A model generated the notes under the pieces. The model searched no databases and was not told the origin of the DNA. It worked only from the letters and a program-made list of their open reading frames with translations. A program made the position numbers and the translations under genes. Positions 18,131-25,375 of a stretch of 29,958 nucleotides of DNA are shown in pieces. Numbering within the stretch: the stretch's first letter is position 1; every line of letters begins with the position of its first letter. Source of the stretch: JAEVZK01 sp038202925 (GTDB lineage Bacteria > Armatimonadota > Fimbriimonadia > Fimbriimonadales > Fimbriimonadaceae); assembly GCA_038202925.1 (NCBI GenBank), contig JBBREM010000023.1, positions 1 to 29,958 on the forward strand, in the 5' to 3' direction.

Positions 18131-18256
18131 GTCATCCTGGAAGTGAGCCTTCGAACTGAAAGGATCTATCCGTAGTCGCCCCCAGTTCCGTGTGCAAGAA
18201 GCACCCAACGTCAGATCCTTCCACTCGCGCTCGTTCCTCGCGCAGTTCAGGATGAC
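18131..18256. repeat. Family A repeat, 126 bp
   Basis: The element begins GTCATCCTGGAAGTGAGCC and ends CAGTTCAGGATGAC, with an inner AAGGATCT/AGATCCTT pair, so the whole unit can fold as a long interrupted hairpin. It begins six bases after the kdsA stop and ends 15 bases before the dsbD stop, exactly filling the gap between convergent genes. Length and ends match copies at 20199-20324, 20337-20462 and 29091-29215. Confidence 0.85.
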
Positions 18257-18271
18257 AAATACTCCAGGTGA

Positions 18272-20146
18272 TCATCGGCCAGACACAACAACGACGCCAC
18301 TAAATGGCCGAATCGCGGCAAGGAACTGATCCGCGTTCTCGATCGGGGGCTCTTGCTGGTGCACTTTCAGCACCTTCCCGTCCGGGGAGACGACCACGTA
18401 GATGGGAAGCGTCTCAACGCCGGTGAACTTGCGCTGAAGCGCCTGGTTCGCCTTGTCCTCCGCCGAACCCTCGTCGGTAAATAACCGAGCCAGCACGAAC
18501 TTGCCGAGTTCTCGTTCCACCTCCGGACGAGTGAACACGTTCTCCTCGATATCGCGGCAGTTCGTGCAGTAGATGCCTGTGAAGTCGATGAACACGTTTT
18601 TCCCGCTCGCCTTGGCCTCAGCCACCGCGGCGTCGTACGTGCTGATCCACACGAGGTTGCTCATCCGCTTCCCGGCCTGGCCGGGATAGGGATCGGGAGG
18701 AAGGAAGGCAGAAAGCTGCCCCAGCGGACGCCCCTGTAATCCGGCCAAGCAATACACCGCAAGACCCAATGTCGCGAGGCCGAACGCCCGCCGAACAAGT
18801 CCAGGCTTCGTCCCGGTGTCATGCGAGAGCCGCAGCCAGCCAAGCAGATAAAAGCCTCCAATAGCAGCGGTCGCCGCCCAAATCGCTAGAAACACCGGCC
18901 GAGTGAGTAAGGTCAGATGCCAAGCGAGATCGACATTCGAAAGGAACTTGAGGGCTGCCATCAGCTCGAGGAATCCCATGAAGGCCTTCACGGTGACCAG
19001 CCAGGCACCCGAACGTGGCAGCTTGCTCAGGAAGCTGGGAAACAGCGCGAGAAGGAAGAATGGCAAGGCGAAGGCGGTGCTGAACGCCAGCATCCCCATG
19101 ATCGGAAAGAGCAATCCTCCCTGAGTCGATGTGGCCAATAGCGTCCCCACGAACGGAACGGTGCAGGTGAAGCTGGTCAGGGTGAATGTCAGACCCATCA
19201 GCAGCGGTCCAATCAAACCACCTGCGCGAGACTTGCTGCCGGCGGTGTTGACGAGACGGCTCGGCAACCGAATCTCAAAAACGCCAAACAGACTGGCCGC
19301 AAGAACGATAAACAGCGTCGCGAGCCCCAGATTCACCCAGACGTTCGTGGCGATGAGCCGGACACCGCTAGCGCTAACGATCACGCCCAAAGCGGTAAAG
19401 GTTCCGATGATGCCGAGGCAGTAGGCGATCGGCCCGCCATAGCTCGTCTTCTCGCCCGGTTGCGCGTTCTGCTTAGTGAAATAGCTCACCGTAATCGGGA
19501 TCATCGGGAAGACACAGGGGGTGAGCAGCGACAGCAGCCCGGCCCCAAACGCCAGCAGCATGAACGGCAGAAGGCCGCTATCTTGGGCCTTCCGAATCTG
19601 TGCCGTTGTCGCGTCCACCGGCCCCGCCTGCGCCGGCTGTGCGACGGCTGCCGGGAGCGGCTTAAGATCCTTGAACTCGGCCCGAGCCAGGCCGGGAGCC
19701 ACCGTAAAGCTGACCTCGACCGGGAAGTCCTTCGGGGGGTTGCAGACCTGCGCGTTGCAGGTCATCGCGTTCACCGTCACCGTCGGATGGCCGGCCGCCG
19801 TGATCCGCACCGGCGCATAAAAGGTCGCCGTGTCGCTGAAGAGCCCGACCACCTTCCCGAAGTTCGGGTCGTTCTCCTGCTTGGGCGGCGCCTCCTCGAT
19901 CGGCCCCGCAAGTTCAAGACCGGTAACCGTGATCGAGGTGGCCTTCGGCCCCTTCGGAACGGGCACGATGGAATAGGTGTGCCATCCAGCCTCGAGCTTG
20001 CCCGTGACCACGATCCGTGCGACCTCGCCGGCGCGAACATCATCACGGTCGAGCTTCGCCGACCACGTCACCGACTCGGCTGCACCCGCCAGCACGGCAA
20101 AGCCGGCGAGCAGCAGCATTAGGATCAGGCGGATGGGCTTGGTCAT
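18272..20146 (-). CDS. dsbD: Thiol:disulfide interchange protein DsbD
   Basis: This 624-residue inner-membrane protein moves electrons from cytoplasmic thioredoxin to periplasmic targets. A signal peptide ('MTKPIRLILMLLLAGFAVLAGAAES') is followed by an nDsbD domain with 'TCNAQVCNPP'. Next come about eight membrane segments with the buried cysteines in 'LLTPCVFPMIPITV' and 'TSFTCTVPFVG'. A C-terminal thioredoxin domain has the active site 'FTGIYCTNCRDIEE' (CTNC; CVAC is common elsewhere). The start at ATG 20146 has AGAGGA upstream. A longer frame from 20203 begins inside a family A repeat and was not used. Family A elements flank both ends. A second, stand-alone nDsbD-like protein lies nearby at 16861. 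Confidence 0.95.
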   Translation of the reverse strand: MTKPIRLILMLLLAGFAVLAGAAESVTWSAKLDRDDVRAGEVARIVVTGKLEAGWHTYSIVPVPKGPKATSITVTGLELAGPIEEAPPKQENDPNFGKVVGLFSDTATFYAPVRITAAGHPTVTVNAMTCNAQVCNPPKDFPVEVSFTVAPGLARAEFKDLKPLPAAVAQPAQAGPVDATTAQIRKAQDSGLLPFMLLAFGAGLLSLLTPCVFPMIPITVSYFTKQNAQPGEKTSYGGPIAYCLGIIGTFTALGVIVSASGVRLIATNVWVNLGLATLFIVLAASLFGVFEIRLPSRLVNTAGSKSRAGGLIGPLLMGLTFTLTSFTCTVPFVGTLLATSTQGGLLFPIMGMLAFSTAFALPFFLLALFPSFLSKLPRSGAWLVTVKAFMGFLELMAALKFLSNVDLAWHLTLLTRPVFLAIWAATAAIGGFYLLGWLRLSHDTGTKPGLVRRAFGLATLGLAVYCLAGLQGRPLGQLSAFLPPDPYPGQAGKRMSNLVWISTYDAAVAEAKASGKNVFIDFTGIYCTNCRDIEENVFTRPEVERELGKFVLARLFTDEGSAEDKANQALQRKFTGVETLPIYVVVSPDGKVLKVHQQEPPIENADQFLAAIRPFSGVVVVSGR

Positions 20147-20198
20147 TCCTCTACATACAATACGTGGGCCGGCCTCATAGTTCCGCGCCCACCTCTTT

Positions 20199-20324
20199 GT
20201 CATCCTGGAAGTGAGCCGGCGAACTGAATGGATCTGCCGGTAGTTGCCCTCAACCTATTGACCAACGGATTTCAGTGTCAGATCCTTTCACTCGCGCTCT
20301 TACCTCGTGTAGTTTCAGGATGAC
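20199..20324. repeat. Family A repeat, 126 bp
   Basis: It opens GTCATCCTGGAAGTGAGCC and closes AGTTTCAGGATGAC, with inner GGATCT and AGATCC boxes in the family positions. It lies upstream of dsbD (minus strand), so it could be in the 5' region of that transcript. Only 12 bases separate it from the next copy, giving a direct pair. Confidence 0.85.
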
Positions 20325-20336
20325 TACTCGATGATT

Positions 20337-20462
20337 GTCATCCTGGAACTGAGTTGGCGAAGTGGAAGGATCGCAGATGTAAGGGCGTTGTCAAGGATGA
20401 AACCGCGCGTCCGTTCATGCGATCCTTCCAGCCGCGTCGTTCCTCCGCAATTTCAGGATGAC
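20337..20462. repeat. Family A repeat, 126 bp, abutting esterase stop
   Basis: It opens GTCATCCTGGAACTGAG and closes CAATTTCAGGATGAC, the same length as its neighbour but with a quite different interior, so the two are not a recent duplication. The last base of the element is also the last base of the minus-strand esterase TAG stop (20462-20464). Confidence 0.85.
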
Positions 20463-21385
20463 TACAGATATCTCCCCAGCCAGTCCCGATTGTTCTCCAC
20501 CATCGGCGGATACCAGTCGTGGCCCCAATCGTATTCCTGCATGACCTTCTCGCCCGGTAGGGCCTCAAAGATCGCGCGCACCTGTTCCGGCTTCACCGCC
20601 GGATCCTTGAGCCCCAGCGACACGTGAGTCGGAACCCGGCACCGCGTCGCCAGATTGAGCGTGTCGAAGTAGCTCAGGGTGTGCAACACCGTCGATTCCC
20701 CCGTGATGTGCGTCTCCGTGACCCAGTCCTGCAGTTCCTTCAGCGGGTAGCGATAGACGTGCTTGAACAGCATCCGGTTCATCCCGCCGAGAAACGGCAG
20801 GTCGGCGCAAACAGCCTTCACGCGCTCGCACCACGCGCCGAGCCAGATCGACATCCCGCCGCCCTGGCTCATCCCCATCGACCCGATATTATCGACACTT
20901 GCGATCTCCGCGAGCACGCGCGAAGCGATCACCGCGTTTTGGTACATGCTCCGGAATATCCAATCCTCCTTCGAATGCACGCCCTGCGCGAAGTAGCCGC
21001 GCGCCGCCCCGTACTTCTCGCGGTGGAACGGCTCCTCGCCGAAGAAGTTGAAGCTCATGCTCGCGAAGCCTTCGCGGGTCCCGTACTGATTGGGCAGCAC
21101 CGATTCCCGGCCGTAAGGTTGGAGCCAGAGAAATGCCCTAGCTGGGAGCGCCGGCGCATCCGGCGATGCCACCCATCCTTTCAGCCGCTCGCCGCCGATC
21201 CCGCGAAACTCAAGCGTGCGCACCTCGTGCAGCTCGCTCATAGCGCCCGCCGCCATCTGCCCAGGCTCTAATGGTGGAACGACAAGCGGAGGGTGAAGCT
21301 GATAGTCAAGCGGCGCAGCCTCCGCCTCGGCGGTGTTGGCACGCCAGAAATCGTCGAACCCTTCTGGAACGTAAGGCTCGATCAA
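20462..21385 (-). CDS. CE7-like acetyl-xylan/cephalosporin esterase
   Basis: This 307-residue alpha/beta hydrolase resembles carbohydrate esterase family 7 (acetyl xylan esterase, AXE1). The nucleophile elbow is 'GSMGMSQGGGMS', the acid is in 'SLGLKDPAVKP', and the catalytic His is in 'YDWGHDWYPP'. 'YFDTLNLATRCRVPTHVSLG' matches the family strand before the acid. The usual 'RGQG' motif near residue 115 is replaced by 'SFNFFGEEP', so the substrate may differ from classical CE7 enzymes. No signal peptide is visible, so it acts in the cytoplasm. The start is TTG 21383-21385, which shares bases with the NIL gene's TGA (TTGA). The pair is coupled. Confidence 0.85.
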   Translation of the reverse strand: MIEPYVPEGFDDFWRANTAEAEAAPLDYQLHPPLVVPPLEPGQMAAGAMSELHEVRTLEFRGIGGERLKGWVASPDAPALPARAFLWLQPYGRESVLPNQYGTREGFASMSFNFFGEEPFHREKYGAARGYFAQGVHSKEDWIFRSMYQNAVIASRVLAEIASVDNIGSMGMSQGGGMSIWLGAWCERVKAVCADLPFLGGMNRMLFKHVYRYPLKELQDWVTETHITGESTVLHTLSYFDTLNLATRCRVPTHVSLGLKDPAVKPEQVRAIFEALPGEKVMQEYDWGHDWYPPMVENNRDWLGRYL

Positions 21386-21621
21386 GCGCCGACGGCTCGC
21401 TGCTCAGCCTCGACATGCATGCCCGTCGTCATGAGCCAAGCGGTCGCCCGCTGAATCTCCTCGACCGGCCCAATAAACTGCAAATGCAGCCAGCCAAAGT
21501 CGGTGTCGACGTTCGCCTTCACGATCCGGACCCCGATGTTGAAGTCCCGGCACAGCGAGCTGATCCAAGTCGTAGCAACGGCATCCTTGCTTGCGCTTAC
21601 ATTCACGTCGACGGTTGGCAT
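21382..21621 (-). CDS. NIL-domain small protein
   Basis: A 79-residue frame started at ATG 21619-21621, giving 'MPTVDVNVSASKDAVATTWISSLCRDFNIGVRIVKANVDTDFGWLHLQF...EEIQRATAWLMTTGMHVE' in outline. This is the NIL domain (PF09383), a ferredoxin-like fold that in methionine ABC transporters binds methionine and also occurs as a stand-alone protein. The usual 'G.l.vel.G....i..A...L...gv.ve' layout is present. A longer frame from 21747 adds about 42 residues that are translated low-complexity repeat, so the short start is preferred. No ribosome site is evident. It sits in front of the CE7-like esterase, and its ligand and role are unknown. Confidence 0.7.
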   Translation of the reverse strand: MPTVDVNVSASKDAVATTWISSLCRDFNIGVRIVKANVDTDFGWLHLQFIGPVEEIQRATAWLMTTGMHVEAEQRAVGA

Positions 21622-21654
21622 ACCGGTTGGGAGTTTACCGGCTGGCACCGGTCC

Positions 21655-21692
21655 ACTGATGGGATGACTTGTGAGGGGCTGATGGGGTGATG
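21655..21692. repeat. GATGGGGTGATGG tract, left half of inverted pair
   Basis: This G/T-rich stretch has GATGGGATGAC and GGGGCTGATGGGGTGATGG. Its complement (CCATCACCCCATCAGCCCC) closely resembles the C/A-rich tract at 22128-22230. The two tracts lie on either side of the four-helix-bundle gene. Confidence 0.55.
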
Positions 21693-21763
21693 GCCTGACG
21701 GTCTGAGGTGCTGAGGAACTGAATCCTACTTCTTTGGGATACACCACTTCTCTGAGTTATTAA

Positions 21764-22105
21764 TCATGCCCACGTCGAACGCAGGAGCTTTTCGTAGTCT
21801 TCAATGAGCTTGTCAGCAATTTCCTTCGATGCGTACTCGCACTCCTGAACATAGTCAAGCCACGCCTGCGTTTCGTAGATCTCGGATTCCACATCGCTTA
21901 ATTTGCTCACAAACGCCGCTGGATAACGCCTTTTCCCCCACGCTTCTGCGATATTTGCACTGACCGATCGGCTTGAGCGTCTGACTGGATCGGTCAAAGA
22001 ATAGGTTTCATGCTTCGGAAAAGCGGCGCTTAGCCTGAAACTCTCAATCGCAACTGCCTTGCTCCGCTGATAGACATCCAGTTCGCGGAAGCTGCGAATC
22101 AACAT
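21764..22105 (-). CDS. Four-helix-bundle protein (23S rRNA IVS type)
   Basis: This 113-residue protein matches the TIGR02436/S23 four-helix-bundle family. It has 'IRSFRELDVYQRSKAVAIESFRL', 'FPKHETYSLTDPVRRSSRSVSANIAEAWGKRRY', then 'AFVSKLSDVESEIYETQAWLDYVQECEY'. The family is best known from intervening sequences in 23S rRNA genes, and also resembles the Avd accessory protein of diversity-generating retroelements. It forms pentameric barrels that bind nucleic acid in Avd. No reverse transcriptase or rRNA gene is present here, so it is a stand-alone copy. ATG 22105 has no strong ribosome site. It is framed by low-complexity tracts in opposite orientation, which suggests it may move or be gained as a unit. 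Confidence 0.85.
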   Translation of the reverse strand: MLIRSFRELDVYQRSKAVAIESFRLSAAFPKHETYSLTDPVRRSSRSVSANIAEAWGKRRYPAAFVSKLSDVESEIYETQAWLDYVQECEYASKEIADKLIEDYEKLLRSTWA

Positions 22106-22109
22106 TTAA

Positions 22110-22235
22110 TCCAATATATCAGCTCATCAGCTCATCACCCCATCACCCACTCATCCCTCACCTTCATCACCTCATCACCTCGTCACCCCCTCAGCCCATC
22201 ACCTCATCACCCCCGCAGCCCATCACCTAACCAGC
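22110..22235. repeat. CATCACC low-complexity tract before pgk
   Basis: The gap between the four-helix-bundle gene and pgk is a degenerate run of CATCACC, CTCATCAC and CAGCCCATCACC units on the + strand, with no fixed spacing. No ORF with a start codon uses it. It would lie in the 5' leader of pgk if that gene's promoter is upstream. Similar units in opposite orientation occur at 21655-21692. Confidence 0.65.
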
Positions 22236-22250
22236 CGGTATTCTCGAACC

Positions 22251-23429
22251 ATGGCGTTGAGCAAAAAGACGGTTGAGGATATCGACGTCAATGGCAAAAA
22301 AGTGTTGGTTCGGTGCGACTTCAATGTGCCACTCGAGAACGGAAAAATCACGGACGACCGCCGCATCACCGAGGCGCTTCCTACGATCAAATATCTGCTC
22401 GATCACCGTGCGATCGTCCTCCTCTGCAGCCACCTGGGCCGGCCCAAGGATGGGCCGTCTTCGGAGTTCAGCCTCAAGCCGGTCGCCACGAGGCTGACTG
22501 AATTGCTCAAACGCGAAGTCAAGCTGCTCCCGGACTCCATTGGCGATGAGGTGGAGCGAGCCTGCAAGAGCGCGAAGCCGGGCGATGTAATCCTGCTTGA
22601 GAACGTCCGCTTCCACAAGGAAGAGGAAGCGAACGATCCCGCGTTCGCCCGCCAGTTGGCGTCGCTTGCCGAGGTCTACGTGAACGATGCCTTCGGCACC
22701 TCCCACCGCGCCCACGCATCCACCGAAGGCGTCGCCCACATCCTCCCCGGGGTCGCAGGATTTCTCATTCAGAAGGAACTCAAATACCTCGGCGCGGCTC
22801 TCCACACCCCCGAGCGCCCGTATGTCGCGATCATGGGCGGGGCGAAAGTCAAAGACAAGATCGAGGTCATCGAGAGCCTGCTGCCGAAGGTTGACAAACT
22901 GCTGCTCGGCGGCGGTATGGTCTTCACGTTTTACAAAGCGCAGGGCCACGAAATCGGCAAGTCGCTGCTCGACGAAGGCAGCATCGAATACGCGCGGCGT
23001 CTGTTAAGCAAGCAAGGCGGCAAACTCGTCCTGCCCGTCGACGTGGTCATTGCCAAAGACCTCTCGCCCAATGCGGGAAGCTCAGTTGTGGATGTAGATT
23101 CGATCCCCGCCGACATGATCGGCGCCGATATCGGGCCCAAGACCCGCAAGATGTTTGCCGACACCATTCGCGGAGCTCGACTGGTCGTTTGGAACGGCCC
23201 GATGGGGGTCTTTGAAATGAAGCCGTTCGAAGCGGGCACGAGAGCGGTCGCGGAAGCGATGGCCGAAAGCGATGGAACCACGATCGTCGGCGGCGGCGAC
23301 TCGGCAGCAGCGGTCGAAAAGTTCGGCCTCGCCGACAAGATGACCCATGTCAGCACCGGCGGCGGTGCCAGCCTCGAGTTCCTTGAGGGCAAGGAGCTAC
23401 CGGGCATCGCAGCGCTTCAAGATCGTTAG
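22251..23429 (+). CDS. pgk: Phosphoglycerate kinase
   Basis: The complete 392-residue glycolytic enzyme transfers phosphate between 1,3-bisphosphoglycerate and ADP. N-domain motifs are 'VLVRCDFNVPLENGKITDDRRI', 'LCSHLGRPKDGPSSEFSLKPV', 'ENVRFHKEEEAND' and 'YVNDAFGTSHRAHAST'. C-domain nucleotide motifs are 'IMGGAKVKDKIEVIE', 'WNGPMGVFE', 'VGGGDSAAAVEK' and 'HVSTGGGASLEFLEGKELPG'. Start ATG 22251 gives the standard N-terminus. Neither gapA nor tpiA is adjacent, so it is not in the common gap-pgk-tpi operon. It is convergent with the EVE-domain gene, with 58 bp between stops. Confidence 0.98.
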   Translation: MALSKKTVEDIDVNGKKVLVRCDFNVPLENGKITDDRRITEALPTIKYLLDHRAIVLLCSHLGRPKDGPSSEFSLKPVATRLTELLKREVKLLPDSIGDEVERACKSAKPGDVILLENVRFHKEEEANDPAFARQLASLAEVYVNDAFGTSHRAHASTEGVAHILPGVAGFLIQKELKYLGAALHTPERPYVAIMGGAKVKDKIEVIESLLPKVDKLLLGGGMVFTFYKAQGHEIGKSLLDEGSIEYARRLLSKQGGKLVLPVDVVIAKDLSPNAGSSVVDVDSIPADMIGADIGPKTRKMFADTIRGARLVVWNGPMGVFEMKPFEAGTRAVAEAMAESDGTTIVGGGDSAAAVEKFGLADKMTHVSTGGGASLEFLEGKELPGIAALQDR

Positions 23430-23487
23430 CCTCCACAAGCCACAGCTCGGCAAAGTGGGTCGAGCTGGCCCAGGCTGGGGCTGCCGA

Positions 23488-23964
23488 TCAAGACTTTGCG
23501 GCAGGCTTTGCCGCCAGACCGTTGATAATCTTCCACTCATCTGCCTCAATCGGCATCACGCTCAGCCGCTGGCCCTTGCGATTAACGAGACACCCCTCCA
23601 GCCCCGGCGTCTCGCGCAGCTCGGCGAGGGCGATCACGCGCGGAAACTTCTCCAGAAACACGACGTCCCGAAGCAGCCATCGAGGCTTTTCGCGCGGGCT
23701 TTTCGGATCGTAGTAGTGGCTGCTCGGATCAAACTGTGTCGGATCTGGATAGGCTTCGCCAACGATCTTCATCGTGCCTATCACCCCGCTGGGGTCGGCG
23801 TTCGAATGATAGAAGAAAGCCAAATCGCCATCGCTCATATCATCGCGGAAGTAGTTGCGCACCACATAGTTGCGGCACCCCTCCCACATATCCGGCTTCC
23901 CCGAGCGCTTCAGATCGTCGATCGAGTAGGTGTCGGGTTCGGACTTCATGAGCCAGTGACGCAT
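23488..23964 (-). CDS. EVE-domain protein (THYN1/DUF55-like)
   Basis: This 158-residue protein has a complete EVE domain: 'HWLMKSEPDTYSIDDLKRSGKPDMWEGCRNYVVRNYFRDDMSDGDLAFFYHSN' split across two family blocks, then 'GVIGTMKIVGEAYPDPTQFD', 'WLLRDVVFLEKF' and 'LIPLAEL'-like helices ('VIALAELRETPGLEG'). EVE domains belong to the PUA superfamily and recognise modified nucleobases in DNA or RNA. The 'WEGCRNY' region lines the pocket. It is stand-alone, with no restriction or other effector domain next to it, so a housekeeping RNA or DNA-modification role is more likely than defence. The start ATG 23964 matches the family N-terminus, and a short Ala/Lys tail ends it. Confidence 0.92.
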   Translation of the reverse strand: MRHWLMKSEPDTYSIDDLKRSGKPDMWEGCRNYVVRNYFRDDMSDGDLAFFYHSNADPSGVIGTMKIVGEAYPDPTQFDPSSHYYDPKSPREKPRWLLRDVVFLEKFPRVIALAELRETPGLEGCLVNRKGQRLSVMPIEADEWKIINGLAAKPAAKS

Positions 23965-23989
23965 GAAGGAATGATTACCCCATCAGGCA

Positions 23990-24163
23990 CTTTGGGGTCG
24001 TTGGGTTTGGGATCGTGGGGTCGTTGGGTGTCGGGTGTCGGGTATCGGCCTAAACCACAAAGGGCCAACGAGCACAAGGAAACACAAGGGAACACAACGG
24101 ATTCAGCCCATCAGCCCATCAGCCCAATACCCAATGCCCAATACCCAATACCCGACACCCGAA
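23990..24163. repeat. Family C inverted tract between EVE and DUF4097 genes
   Basis: GGGTGTCGGGTAT (24033-24045) and ATACCCGACACCC (24148-24160) are perfect inverted copies, with further GTTGGGT and CCCAATACCC units around them. The middle (about 24050-24100) has an ACCACAAAGGGCC...ACACAAGGGAACACAA purine-rich stretch. No gene uses it. The right arm ends just before the DUF4097 stop. It is related to the tract at 15795-15931. Confidence 0.65.
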
Positions 24164-25375
24164 CTAGAACGAAACATGCATCTCAACCGTGATATTGCCG
24201 TTCACGGCGCTCACGTCGAGCGTGCCCTTCCCATTGCCGAGCTTGCCCGTCACCTGCGAGTCTTGGCGGGCCTCGTCCTGCAGGGGGATGGCGCAGGAGA
24301 CGTTGCCGCGCAGCGTCTTCAGCCCGACCCGGCAATCCGAGCCATCTGGAATCCCGACCAGAACGTTGCCGTTGACCGTCCGAATCGTGACCGCGCCGGT
24401 GATCGGTGATCGGAGATCGACGTCCACATTCCCTGAGACTCCGTCCACGGCCAGCGACTTCAGGTCGCAGTCGCGCAGGCTCACATCCCCGCTCGCGGTC
24501 CTGATATTCGCATTGCCCGACACACGCCGCAGCGTGATGTCGCCCGATTTGTTCTCGATGGTCACGCTTGGCGCGGCGCTGTCCTCGATGATGAAATCGC
24601 CGCTCGTCGCGACGATCTCGACCGGGCCGTCGAGTCCGCGCAGCACGACATCCCCCGATTTCGAGCTAACCCGGCAACCCGCCTTCGTCTCGCTGATTTC
24701 GATGTCGCCCGATTCCGACTTCACTTCGACCGTCACCGAGCCTGGCACGCGGATGTCGAGGTCGACGGCAAGGCCGGTCACATCGGGCTGCTTGATGACC
24801 ACCGCCCCATCGCTTTCCTCGATAACCAGAGTGTAGAGGTCGGCCTTGGCGCGAGCATCCTCGGAAGCTCCGCGGAACTGCGCATGAGCGGTCACTTCGC
24901 CCTCAGCGGCATGGCCGAGGATACGGATGTCGCCGCAGGGATTCTCAATCCGCAGCACCTTGCCGGCAGGCACGATCAAGGGCAGCGTTACCGTACGAGA
25001 CTCGACATTGCCGAATCCGAATCCGAAGGTGAAGCCCTTCCCCTTGCTGACATTTTCGAAGTTCGACTTGATCGTCTCTGCCGCTTTCTGGCCGGATTCC
25101 CGCGCCTGGGTGGCAAGCTCGTGCCAATTCACGTTCTTGAACGCATCCCTCGTTAGCTTCTCCATCGCTTCGACGAGATGCTTAAGAGGGTCCTTGGGAG
25201 GACTCGGGGGCGTGCCGGGAGGAGGGGGAGGCGGGGGCGTTTCGCTCGCGTGCTCGCCCCGTGGCTCATCCGCCATCGTTCCGCCCTCGAAGGCTTCGAT
25301 CAGCTCCGCCGCGTCTTCCGCGCTGAGCTTGCCTTCCTCAACCAACTTCAAAATCCGCTTGACTTCGTCTCTCAC
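24164..25375 (-). CDS. DUF4097 beta-repeat protein with SHOCT-like head
   Basis: This 403-residue protein has an N-terminal helical hairpin 'ILKLVEEGKLSAEDAAELIEAFEGG', the SHOCT-like element seen in YvlB/LiaX-type proteins. A proline-rich linker (six to seven prolines near residue 50) follows. The remainder is a DUF4097 parallel-beta repeat, with 'SGDI', 'SGDV', 'SGDF', 'SGNA' and 'NGNV' turns every 18-22 residues, probably a right-handed beta-solenoid. There is no signal peptide, so it is cytoplasmic unless exported by an unknown route. GTG 25373-25375 overlaps the DUF2089 gene's stop (GTGA), so the two are coupled. YvlB relatives are linked to envelope stress. That role here is inference. 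Confidence 0.88.
   Translation of the reverse strand: MRDEVKRILKLVEEGKLSAEDAAELIEAFEGGTMADEPRGEHASETPPPPPPPGTPPSPPKDPLKHLVEAMEKLTRDAFKNVNWHELATQARESGQKAAETIKSNFENVSKGKGFTFGFGFGNVESRTVTLPLIVPAGKVLRIENPCGDIRILGHAAEGEVTAHAQFRGASEDARAKADLYTLVIEESDGAVVIKQPDVTGLAVDLDIRVPGSVTVEVKSESGDIEISETKAGCRVSSKSGDVVLRGLDGPVEIVATSGDFIIEDSAAPSVTIENKSGDITLRRVSGNANIRTASGDVSLRDCDLKSLAVDGVSGNVDVDLRSPITGAVTIRTVNGNVLVGIPDGSDCRVGLKTLRGNVSCAIPLQDEARQDSQVTGKLGNGKGTLDVSAVNGNITVEMHVSF

Noticed and set aside
20147..20203. Longer DsbD start at 20203
   Set aside because: That ATG comes from a family A repeat end and adds a polar stretch before a clear signal peptide with its own ribosome site at 20146.
21622..21747. N-terminal extension of the NIL-domain protein
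   Set aside because: The extra residues are translated from the low-complexity GATGGG tract, with no ribosome site; the internal ATG gives the exact domain.
22110..22235. Possible CRISPR array from CATCACC units
   Set aside because: Units are short and irregular with no spacers of fixed length, and there are no cas genes.
23488..23964. EVE-domain gene as part of a defence system
   Set aside because: No restriction, methylase or helicase partner is adjacent; its neighbours are pgk and a repeat tract.
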